Below, one piece after another: positions 13,577-20,295 of a stretch of 25,767 nt of DNA. Position 1 is the stretch's first letter. Every line of letters begins with the position of its first letter. The notes beneath the pieces were generated by a model. It ran no database searches. It saw only the letters and a program-made list of their open reading frames with translations, and had not been told where the DNA came from. This DNA is from DASQPE01 sp041488455 (lineage in GTDB: Bacteria > Gemmatimonadota > Gemmatimonadetes > Gemmatimonadales > GWC2-71-9), in contig JBGPPG010000038.1 of assembly GCA_041488455.1 (NCBI GenBank), positions 1 to 25,767 of the forward strand, written 5' to 3'. A program made the translations under genes and the position numbers.

Positions 13577-15454
13577 ATGGCTACAACGGCTCTCGGCCAG
13601 GCAACGCACGGCGTCGCCGGATACGAAGAGAAGAGCGGGCTCTGGAGCTGGATCACGACCGTCGATCACAAGCGGGTCGCGATCCTCTACGGAATCAGCG
13701 CGCTGGCGTTCTTCCTCCTCGGCGGGGTCGAGGCCCTGCTCATTCGCGTCCAGCTGGCGAAGCCCGACAACACCTTCGTGTCGCCGGAGTTCTACAACCA
13801 GCTCTTCACGATGCACGGCACGACGATGATCTTCCTCGCCGTCATGCCGTTGAGCCAGGTGTTTTTCAATTTCATGATCCCGCTCATGATCGGAGCGAGA
13901 GACGTCGCATTTCCACGGCTCAATGCGTTCGGCGTGTGGGTGTTCATTCTGGGCGGCCTGTTCCTGAACGCCAGTTTCCTGTTCGGCGCGGCGCCCAACG
14001 CGGGGTGGTTCGGCTACGCCAACCTCACGTCGAAGCAGTTCTCCCCCGGGCTCAACGTGGATTTCTGGGTGGCGGGTCTCCAGATCCTCGGCGTCTCGTC
14101 CCTGGCAGCGGCGGTGAACTTCTTCGTCACGATCATCAATCTCCGCGCGCCCGGCATGAGACTCATGCGGATGCCGATGTTCGTGTGGATGAGCTTCATC
14201 ACGATGGTCCTGCTTCTGCTCGCGTTCCCGGTGATCACGGTCGCGCTCATCATGCTGATGTTCGACCGTTTCGTCGGGACGCATTTCTTCGTTCCGGCGG
14301 GCGGCGGCGATCCGATCCTCTGGCAGCACCTCTTCTGGATCTTCGGTCACCCGGAGGTCTACATCCTGATCCTGCCGGCCTTCGGCATCGTGTCCGAGGT
14401 CCTGCCGGTGTTCTCGCGGAAGCCGCTGTTCGGCTACGCGGCGATGGTGTTCTCGGGCGTGTTCATCGCCTTCCTCGGCTTCGGCGTGTGGAGCCACCAC
14501 ATGTTCTCGACCGGCATGGGGCCGATCGCCGACACGTTCTTCTCCCTCGCCACGATGCTCATCGCGATCCCGACCGGCGTGAAGATCTTCAACTGGATCG
14601 GGACGGTGTGGGGCGGCTCGCTCCAGCTCAAGACGCCGATGCTCTTCGCGCTGGGCTTCATCGCGATGTTCATCATGGGCGGCCTGTCGGGCGTGATGCA
14701 CGCCTCACCGCCGGCCGACCTGCAGCAGACCGACACCTACTTCGTCGTGGCGCACTTTCATTACGTGCTGTTCGGTGGAAGCATCTTCGGGATCTCGGCC
14801 GGCGCCTACTACTGGTGGCCCAAGATGTTCGGGAAGCTCCTGGATGAGAGGCTCGGCAAGCTCCACTTCTGGCTCCAGCTCATCGGGTTCAACCTGACGT
14901 TCTTCCCGATGCACTTCGTCGGGCTGCACGGGATGCCACGACGGGTGTACACCTATCCCAAGGGTCTTGGCTTCGAGTGGCTGAACCAGCTCGAGACCGT
15001 CGGCTCCTTCGTGCTGGCGCTGGGCTTCGCGGTCTTCCTCTACAACGTCTGGAAGACCTGGCGAAGCGGAGCCCCCGCGGGGGCCGACCCCTGGAACGGT
15101 GCGACGCTGGAGTGGTCGATCCCGTCGCCGCCGCAGGAGTGGAACTTCGCCGAGATCCCGACCGTCCACGGGCGGGATCCGCTGTGGGAGGCCAAGCGCG
15201 AACGGGGCGGGCCCCTTCCGGAGCCGCCGCGGGTGAGCGGACGGGGGATTCACATGCCCGCGCCGTCCTACTGGCCCTTGGTGACCGCCTTCGGAGTGAA
15301 CCTGCTCTTTGTCGGGCTCCTGTTGTCACCCAAGGTGGGGCCGTGGGGCGTGGTCGTCGCGATCGGCCTGCTCTTCTTCGGGCTGTTCAATTGGTGGTTC
15401 GAGCCGAGCTATACGTCGATTCCCGGTGTACGGGGGAAGACGGGTAGCCATTAG
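13577..15454 (+). CDS. coxA: Cytochrome c oxidase subunit I, 14-helix caa3 form
   Basis: 625 residues. It is the catalytic subunit reducing oxygen to water and pumping protons. Ligands: heme a His80 and His395, heme a3 His393 (HFHYV), CuB His258, His307 and His308, with the cross-linking Tyr262 in GHPEVYILI. Asp109 (ARDVAFPRLN), Glu260 and Lys336 (TGVKIFNW) mark D and K channels of a type A1 enzyme. The C-terminus carries two additional helices (YWPLVTAFGVNLLFVGLLL and the GVVVAIGLLFFGLFNWW segment), which in Bacillus caa3 replace the first two helices of subunit III; this fits the five-helix coxC downstream. It starts 18 bases after coxB. The last codons and stop lie in an AGCC(G/A)TT heptamer repeat. 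Confidence 0.97.
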   Translation: MATTALGQATHGVAGYEEKSGLWSWITTVDHKRVAILYGISALAFFLLGGVEALLIRVQLAKPDNTFVSPEFYNQLFTMHGTTMIFLAVMPLSQVFFNFMIPLMIGARDVAFPRLNAFGVWVFILGGLFLNASFLFGAAPNAGWFGYANLTSKQFSPGLNVDFWVAGLQILGVSSLAAAVNFFVTIINLRAPGMRLMRMPMFVWMSFITMVLLLLAFPVITVALIMLMFDRFVGTHFFVPAGGGDPILWQHLFWIFGHPEVYILILPAFGIVSEVLPVFSRKPLFGYAAMVFSGVFIAFLGFGVWSHHMFSTGMGPIADTFFSLATMLIAIPTGVKIFNWIGTVWGGSLQLKTPMLFALGFIAMFIMGGLSGVMHASPPADLQQTDTYFVVAHFHYVLFGGSIFGISAGAYYWWPKMFGKLLDERLGKLHFWLQLIGFNLTFFPMHFVGLHGMPRRVYTYPKGLGFEWLNQLETVGSFVLALGFAVFLYNVWKTWRSGAPAGADPWNGATLEWSIPSPPQEWNFAEIPTVHGRDPLWEAKRERGGPLPEPPRVSGRGIHMPAPSYWPLVTAFGVNLLFVGLLLSPKVGPWGVVVAIGLLFFGLFNWWFEPSYTSIPGVRGKTGSH

Positions 15455-15498
15455 CCGTTAGCCGTTAGCTAAAGGCCGATGGCCAACGGCTAACGGCT
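15446..15498 (+). repeat. Heptamer repeat with 14-bp hairpin between coxA and coxC
   Basis: AGCCATT (15446), AGCCGTT (15453), AGCCGTT (15460), then AGCT; the reverse complement AACGGCT occurs twice at 15485-15498. Arms 15453-15466 and 15485-15498 are perfectly complementary over 14 bp with an 18-base loop. The coxA stop TAG (15452-15454) is inside the repeat. No T-run follows, so it is not a simple terminator; it may set the coxA/coxC expression ratio or protect mRNA ends. Confidence 0.75.
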
Positions 15499-15514
15499 TC
15501 ACCAGGAGCCTTCA

Positions 15515-16141
15515 TTGTCCGACGCGCAATCCGCCCATCTGGAGACCTCCACCGGGCTCGACAGCCGGAAGCTGGCGATTTGGACGTTCATCGGGTCCGA
15601 ATGCATGTTCTTCGCCTCGCTGATCTCGACCTACGTGGTCTACCGGAACAAGAGCACGGTGGGGCCATTCCCGCATCAGTCGTGGACCGACCCGGCGACC
15701 GGGAAAGTGGTCGAGGGGGTCATCGAGATCCCGCTGGTGACGGTCGGCACCGCCCTGCTCCTGTTCAGCTCGCTGTTCGTCGTGCTCGCGCTCTACGGCG
15801 CCCAGAAGGGCAACCGCAAGATGCTCCTGGGCTGGTTGGGCGCGACGATCGTCTGCGGGTTCTTCTTCGTCGGGATGCAGGTGTACGAGTTCACCCACTT
15901 CGTGCACAAGGGGCTGACGCTGCAGAAAAACCTGTTCGGGGCGAGCTTCTTCACGCTGACCGGCTTCCATGGCACCCACGTGACGATCGGCGTCATCTGG
16001 CTGATCACGATGTTCGTGCTGGCGCTCCGCAAGCAGCTGCCGCCGGAGAACGCAATCAATCTCGAGATGGCCGCGCTCTACTGGCATTTCGTGGACGTGG
16101 TGTGGATCATCATCTTCCCCGTCGTTTACCTGATGCAGTGA
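15515..16141 (+). CDS. coxC: Cytochrome c oxidase subunit III, five-helix form
   Basis: 208 residues with five TM helices, starting at KLAIWTFIGSECMFFASLI and ending at WIIIFPVVYLMQ. Subunit III landmarks: VGMQVYEF with the conserved Glu, GFHGTHVTIG and YWHFVDVVWI. It stabilises subunit I and sustains proton pumping. The start is TTG at 15515, supported by AGGAG seven bases upstream; no ATG is placed suitably. The missing first two helices of the mitochondrial form are carried on coxA. The coxA hairpin lies immediately upstream, ending 16 bases before the TTG. Confidence 0.94.
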   Translation: MSDAQSAHLETSTGLDSRKLAIWTFIGSECMFFASLISTYVVYRNKSTVGPFPHQSWTDPATGKVVEGVIEIPLVTVGTALLLFSSLFVVLALYGAQKGNRKMLLGWLGATIVCGFFFVGMQVYEFTHFVHKGLTLQKNLFGASFFTLTGFHGTHVTIGVIWLITMFVLALRKQLPPENAINLEMAALYWHFVDVVWIIIFPVVYLMQ

Positions 16142-16151
16142 GGCCCACGGC

Positions 16152-16511
16152 ATGACTGCACACGCGACCGCTGCCGACGAGCACGAGCACGGCCACCCGA
16201 CCCCCGGGACGTACACCAAGGTCGGGCTGGTCCTGTTCATCCTCACCGCGCTCGAGGTGGCGCTCTACGAAATCACCTTCGGTGAGCACGCCGGCGCGCT
16301 GGGCGACCTGCGCACGGTGTTCGTGCCGGTGCTCCTCGCCCTCTCGTTCGCCAAGTTCGCGCTGGTGGCGATGTTCTACATGCACCTGAAGCAGGACCAC
16401 CGGCTCTTCGCCGGCGTGTTCGTGTTCCCGCTCACCATCGCGGCCGTGGTGATCCTGGCACTCGCGGCGCTGCTGGCCTACCACATGGCGTTCGCCAAGT
16501 CGGGAGGGTGA
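16152..16511 (+). CDS. coxD: Cytochrome c oxidase subunit IV (prokaryotic type)
   Basis: 119 residues with three TM helices (about 22-41, 54-75 and 87-110), typical of the small bacterial subunit IV (CtaF/COX4_pro) that assists oxidase assembly or stability. FAKFALVAMFYMHLKQDHRLF is the family landmark (AKFALV to MHLK). The N-terminus is His-rich (DEHEHGHP), which might bind metal, though this is inference. It starts 10 bases after coxC with GAGG upstream, and its TGA shares one base with the next ATG (TGATG), so ctaG is probably translated by reinitiation. Confidence 0.9.
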   Translation: MTAHATAADEHEHGHPTPGTYTKVGLVLFILTALEVALYEITFGEHAGALGDLRTVFVPVLLALSFAKFALVAMFYMHLKQDHRLFAGVFVFPLTIAAVVILALAALLAYHMAFAKSGG

Positions 16512-17335
16512 TGGTCGCGGGGCTCGTCCCGCTCCTGCTCGACCCGCGGCCGAGACCCACCGTTCCGTTCGAGCCGAGCTGGTCGATCCATCCGAGCGTA
16601 CTGATAGGCACCGGGCTTCTCGGTGCCTTGTACGTTTGGGGGGTCGGCCCGTTGCGCCGCCGCCTCGGCCTGGGGCCGCCGGTGCCCGCCTGGCGGGTGG
16701 CCTGCTTCATGGCGGGTCTCGCCGTGCTGCTGGTGTCGCTCAACGGCCCGATCCACGACCTCAGCGACTACTACCTCTTCTGGGTCCACATGGGCCAGCA
16801 CCTGCTGCTCACGCTGGTGCTGCCGCCGCTGCTCATCGCCGGGACCCCGGGCTGGCTCCTGAGCCCGCTGCTCCGCCGGCCGGCTGTGCGCGCCGTGGCC
16901 CGTGTCCTCACGCACCCCGTCGTGGCGGCGCTCCTGTTCACGATCACCCTCGCCGTGTGGCACACGACGCAGGCCTACGACCTCATGATGCGGGACCACG
17001 ACGTCCACGTGTTCACCCACATCCTGTTCATGGTCACAGCCGTGATCATGTGGTGGCCGGTGATGAGTCCGGTACCGGAGGTGCCGCCGCTCGGGCTGGG
17101 TGTGCGGATGCTGTACCTGTTTCTCGTGAGCATACCGATGCAGCTCGTCGCGGCGATCATCACGCTCGCCGACTCCGTGCTGTACGGGTGGTACGCCGCC
17201 GCGCCGCGGACCTGGGGGTTGTCGCCGCTGGACGACCAGAAGCTCGGCGGGCTCCTCATGTGGATCCCCGGTAACCTCTACATGTTTCTCGCGATCGGCG
17301 TGGTGTTCTTTTTCTGGGCGAAAGAGGAGGGCTAG
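16511..17335 (+). CDS. ctaG: CtaG-family (caa3_CtaG) oxidase assembly membrane protein
   Basis: 274 residues, about seven TM helices. Conserved His-bearing motifs of the caa3_CtaG family are present: HDLSDYYLFWVHMGQHLLL (lumenal and in-membrane His), LAVWHTTQAYDLMM, HDVHVFTHILFMVTA and WWPV. Family role: required for active caa3 oxidase in Bacillus, probably copper delivery to CuB; it is unrelated to the Cox11-type CtaG of proteobacteria. ATG 16511 is used; the GTG at 16508 directly abuts the GGGAGG site and is less likely. It closes the cox operon; no heme A synthase or Sco gene is in the window. Its end is 29 bases from the convergent DUF423 gene, with no terminator visible. Confidence 0.92.
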   Translation: MVAGLVPLLLDPRPRPTVPFEPSWSIHPSVLIGTGLLGALYVWGVGPLRRRLGLGPPVPAWRVACFMAGLAVLLVSLNGPIHDLSDYYLFWVHMGQHLLLTLVLPPLLIAGTPGWLLSPLLRRPAVRAVARVLTHPVVAALLFTITLAVWHTTQAYDLMMRDHDVHVFTHILFMVTAVIMWWPVMSPVPEVPPLGLGVRMLYLFLVSIPMQLVAAIITLADSVLYGWYAAAPRTWGLSPLDDQKLGGLLMWIPGNLYMFLAIGVVFFFWAKEEG

Positions 17336-17364
17336 CGGAGAGAGGATGACGACTGCGTCTTGAA

Positions 17365-17745
17365 TCAGCGGCGGGCGGCGAGGGCGAGACAGAGCCAGGC
17401 GGCGAGGAAACAGAGCCCGCCCAACGGGGTTACGGCGCCGAGCCAGCGGGCGCCGGTCAGGGCCAGGGCATACAGGCTGCCGGAAAAGAGCAGCGTGCCG
17501 GCCAGAAAGAGCCACCCGGACCAGACCACGAGCGGGCCCGGCCAGCGGCCAGCGGCCCAGGCGACGGCCAGGAGCGCCAGGGCGTGGTACATCTGATAGC
17601 GGGCGCCCGTCTCGAACGCCGCGAGGAGATCGGGCGCGAGGCGGGCACGGAGGGCGTGCGCCCCGAAGGCCCCGGCCGCCACGCTCACGAGAGCAGAGAC
17701 CGAGCCGGCGAGAAAGAAGAGGCGATCCACGGCCCGGTCGGTCAC
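17365..17745 (-). CDS. DUF423 (YgdD-type) small membrane protein
   Basis: 126 residues, four TM helices. Landmarks of DUF423: FFLAGSVSALVSVAAGAFGAH with HAL following, ARYQMYHALALLAVAW, LFLAGTLLFSGSLYALALTG and VTPLGGLCFLAAWL. The function is unknown; it is widespread in bacteria, in the inner membrane. GTG 17745 is chosen because it overlaps the stop of the SDR gene as GTGA (17742-17745); the TTG at 17772 would overlap that gene further. It is the last gene of the minus-strand lipid cluster, though this family occurs in many contexts and the link may be incidental. Confidence 0.9.
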   Translation of the reverse strand: MTDRAVDRLFFLAGSVSALVSVAAGAFGAHALRARLAPDLLAAFETGARYQMYHALALLAVAWAAGRWPGPLVVWSGWLFLAGTLLFSGSLYALALTGARWLGAVTPLGGLCFLAAWLCLALAARR

Positions 17746-18560
17746 TGAGCGGGGTCCGCCGGGACCAGCCAATTCCCGCCGTCCACGACGAAGATCGCGC
17801 CGGTGATCCAGTCACCAGCCGGGCTCGCGAGGAACGTCACCATGCGCCCGATGTCCTCCGGCGTGCCCCAGCGGCCGGCGGGGATCGCCTGCCGGGCGTA
17901 CGCGTCCATCTTGAAGAGATCGGGCGTGTTGGCATCCGGAGGCGTGAACGCCTTTTTGACCCCCTCGGTGGGGATCGGACCAGGGGCCACCGCATTGACG
18001 GTGATCCCGTCCCGGGCCCACTCGAGCGCGAGCGTGCGGGTGAGCGCGTCCACGCCGGCCTTCGCCGCCGTCGCGTGTGCCATGAGCGGCCACCCACGGT
18101 AGTGCAGGGTCATCGAGACAGACACGATCCGCCCGCCGCCCGCGGCCTTGAGAGCGGGGTAGGCGGCCTGGCAGCAGTGGAAGGTGCCGTAGAGGTCGGT
18201 CTCGACGACAGCGCGCCAGGCGTTGGCGGAGAGTGTGGCGGACGGCGCGTAGAAGTTACCGGCGGCGTTGTTGACGAGGATGTCGAGCCGGCCGAACTCC
18301 CCGGTCACGCGCTCGACCATCCGCACGACCGAATCCGGCTCGCGCACGTTCACGGCGACTGCGAGGGCACGGGGATCCAGGCTCCGCAGCTCGGCGACCG
18401 CGGGGTCCAGGTGCTCCGGCTTCCGGCTCGCGATCGCGACGGCCGCACCGGCTTGCGCCAGACAGCTGGCGATCCCGAAACCGATCCCCGTCCCACCGCC
18501 CGTGACCAGGGCCACCTTGCCCGCGAGCAGGTCGGGCGCGAACACCGGGCGGCCCGTCAC
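17742..18560 (-). CDS. SDR oxidoreductase, 2,4-dienoyl-CoA-reductase-like
   Basis: 272 residues. Rossmann NADP(H)-binding motif TGGGTGIGFGIA at 20-31, ILVNNAAGNF at 94-103, and the late motif WITGAIFVVDGGNWL. Instead of the usual YxxxK, the active-site helix reads MAHATAAKAGVDALT: Lys167 is kept but the Tyr position is Ala163. The NAAGNF motif, missing Tyr and APGPIPTEG loop match the peroxisomal-type 2,4-dienoyl-CoA reductases, which use an Asp/Lys mechanism to process unsaturated acyl-CoAs. The GTG start at 18560 overlaps the enoyl-CoA hydratase stop as GTGA, so the two are coupled. The frame continues upstream, but that is the other gene's shadow. Substrate inferred, not proven. Confidence 0.88.
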   Translation of the reverse strand: MTGRPVFAPDLLAGKVALVTGGGTGIGFGIASCLAQAGAAVAIASRKPEHLDPAVAELRSLDPRALAVAVNVREPDSVVRMVERVTGEFGRLDILVNNAAGNFYAPSATLSANAWRAVVETDLYGTFHCCQAAYPALKAAGGGRIVSVSMTLHYRGWPLMAHATAAKAGVDALTRTLALEWARDGITVNAVAPGPIPTEGVKKAFTPPDANTPDLFKMDAYARQAIPAGRWGTPEDIGRMVTFLASPAGDWITGAIFVVDGGNWLVPADPAQ

Positions 18561-19342
18561 CGGGGCTCCTGCTCCCGGGTGCTCCGGGCAAGGAAAGCCG
18601 CCAGCCTGCGCTGAAACTCCGGGCTCAGGAACGCGTCGGTCTGCGCCTCGCCTTCCGCCTCGAGTGCGCGTGCGAGGCCGGCGAGCTCTTCGGCCCGGCA
18701 TAGCCGCTTGATCGACGCGAGGCTCCCGGCCGCGTTGGCGGCGAGCGCGCCTGCGAGCGCGGTCGTCCGGACCGCCAGCTCCGCGTCGTCCACGACCTCA
18801 TCCACCAGCCCCCAGCGAAGCGCCGATTGGGCGTTCACCGTCTCGCTCGCGAGCAGGAAGCGGAGCGCCGCACCGTCGCCGATGAGACGGGGCAGGCCGT
18901 AGGTGGATCCCCCGTCCGGGACGAGGCCCATGCGGGAGAAGGCGGACGTGAAGCTGGCGCTGGTCCCGGCCAGGCGCGTGTCGCAGGCGACGGCCAGATC
19001 CACGCCGAAGCCGGCCGCCGTGCCCCGGATGACCGCTATCACGGGCAGAGGTGCCCGGACGATCGCCAGGATGGCTGATTGAAATTGCCGCAGTCCCCGC
19101 TGGATCTCGTCCCGCGAAGGCGTGGCGCCCAGGGTCTCGAGCCATCGGAGATCGAGACCGGCGCAAAAGTGACCGCTTGCGCCTTCCAGCAGGATGACCC
19201 GCGCGCTGCCGGCCGCGCACACCCGCTCGATCTCGGTCGCCAACGCGTGCGAGAGAGCGGGCGTGAGCGCATTCCGGCGGGCGGGCCGGTTGAGCGTGAG
19301 GCGCCAGGCGGGGCCGTCGGCGCGGCTGATCAGGTCATCCAT
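18557..19342 (-). CDS. Enoyl-CoA hydratase/isomerase family protein (PaaG-like)
   Basis: 261 residues, the normal crotonase length. Oxyanion-hole motifs HFCAGLDL (58-65) and GTAAGFGVDLAVACD (107-121), and SRMGLVPDGGSTYGLPRL (136-152). The two Glu of true hydratases are not in their usual places: the first is Asp115 and the second position is occupied by the Asp143-containing VPDGG seen in PaaG-type isomerases. So it may isomerise double bonds rather than hydrate them. Acts on acyl-CoA in the cytoplasm. ATG 19342 is 18 bases after the enoyl-ACP reductase gene; the stop overlaps the SDR start. An isomerase plus dienoyl-CoA reductase pair is what unsaturated fatty-acid breakdown needs. Confidence 0.88.
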   Translation of the reverse strand: MDDLISRADGPAWRLTLNRPARRNALTPALSHALATEIERVCAAGSARVILLEGASGHFCAGLDLRWLETLGATPSRDEIQRGLRQFQSAILAIVRAPLPVIAVIRGTAAGFGVDLAVACDTRLAGTSASFTSAFSRMGLVPDGGSTYGLPRLIGDGAALRFLLASETVNAQSALRWGLVDEVVDDAELAVRTTALAGALAANAAGSLASIKRLCRAEELAGLARALEAEGEAQTDAFLSPEFQRRLAAFLARSTREQEPR

Positions 19343-19360
19343 GCGTTCGATCCCGACGGG

Positions 19361-20266
19361 TCAGGTCGTGGGCGCCGGCGGGACGACCGCCATGCCCATC
19401 GCGTGATAGCCGTGGTCCACGTAGACAACGCTGCCGGTGATGCCAGCCGCAAGCGGGCTCAGGAGGAAGGCCGCGGTGTTGCCGACGTCGGTGGCGGTGA
19501 TCGGGCCCGGCAGCGGCGAGTTGGCGCTGGTGTACGCGATCATCGTGTCGATGAACCCGATCGCCGACGCGGCGCGGGAGGCCCACGGGCCCGCGGAGAT
19601 GGCGTTCACCCGCACACCCCACTTGCGCCCGGCCTCGAAGGCGAGGGTCCGGATGTCCGACTCGAGCGCGGATTTGGCGCTGGACATCCCGCCGCCATAC
19701 CCGGGGATCACCCGCTCGCTCGCCATGTAAGTGAGCGAAAGGAAGGCGCCACCCGGGCGCATGAGCGGCGCGAGGTGGTGCACGAGGGAGACGTTGCTGT
19801 ACGCGCTCACGCTGACCGCGGCGAGATAGCCCGCGCGACTGGTCTCGAGCAGCGGACTCTTGACCTCGGGGGCATTCGCCAGGCTGTGGACGACGATGTC
19901 GAGCCCCCGGTCGCCGAAGTCCTCGCGGAGCCGCGCGGTCATGCCGGCGACGCTGAAATCTCCCTGCTCCTTGTAGCGCTTGTTCTCCCGAATGTCGGCA
20001 GGCGCGTCGGCCAGTGTGTCGAACGCCGCGTCGAGAGGGTAGATCCGCTCGAACGCGAGCTTGCGGCCGTCCGAGAGCCGGAGCGACTCCTCCATCTTGC
20101 CCCGCTCGAGCAGCTTGAGGAAAATGCCGAGCGCGGGGGGCCAGCTGCCGACGCAGACCGAGGCGCCCGCCTCCGCGAGCGTCTTGGCAATGGCGAATCC
20201 GAAGCCGCCGTCGTCCGACACGCCGGCGACCAGCGCGCGCTTCCCGCTGAGGTCGATCCCGAGCAT
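19361..20266 (-). CDS. fabI: Enoyl-ACP reductase, plant-plastid-like FabI
   Basis: 301 residues, longer than E. coli FabI (262). It catalyses the last, NAD(P)H-dependent reduction of the fatty-acid elongation cycle. Motifs: GVSDDGGFGFAIA (15-27), HSLANAPEVKSPLLETSR (127-144), SLTYMASERVIPGYGGGMSS with Tyr180, catalytic Tyr190 and Lys198 after it, AFEAGRKWGVRVNAISAGP and AIGFIDTMI. The Tyr190-Lys198 spacing of eight and the insert around PLDAAFDTLADAPADIRENK are those of plant plastid enzymes rather than of E. coli FabI. ATG 20266 has AGGGA four bases upstream. The ybbP-like gene ends 29 bases before it on the same strand. Confidence 0.94.
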   Translation of the reverse strand: MLGIDLSGKRALVAGVSDDGGFGFAIAKTLAEAGASVCVGSWPPALGIFLKLLERGKMEESLRLSDGRKLAFERIYPLDAAFDTLADAPADIRENKRYKEQGDFSVAGMTARLREDFGDRGLDIVVHSLANAPEVKSPLLETSRAGYLAAVSVSAYSNVSLVHHLAPLMRPGGAFLSLTYMASERVIPGYGGGMSSAKSALESDIRTLAFEAGRKWGVRVNAISAGPWASRAASAIGFIDTMIAYTSANSPLPGPITATDVGNTAAFLLSPLAAGITGSVVYVDHGYHAMGMAVVPPAPTT

Positions 20267-20295
20267 GAGTTCCCTGGTGGAAGGGGCGGAGGAAT

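Noticed and set aside
13565..14701. Minus-strand frame opposite coxA
   Set aside because: His/Glu/Arg-rich mirror of a membrane protein; coxA is unambiguous.
17336..17364. Rho-independent terminator between ctaG and the DUF423 gene
   Set aside because: No stem with a following T-run; none was found at any of the convergent junctions.
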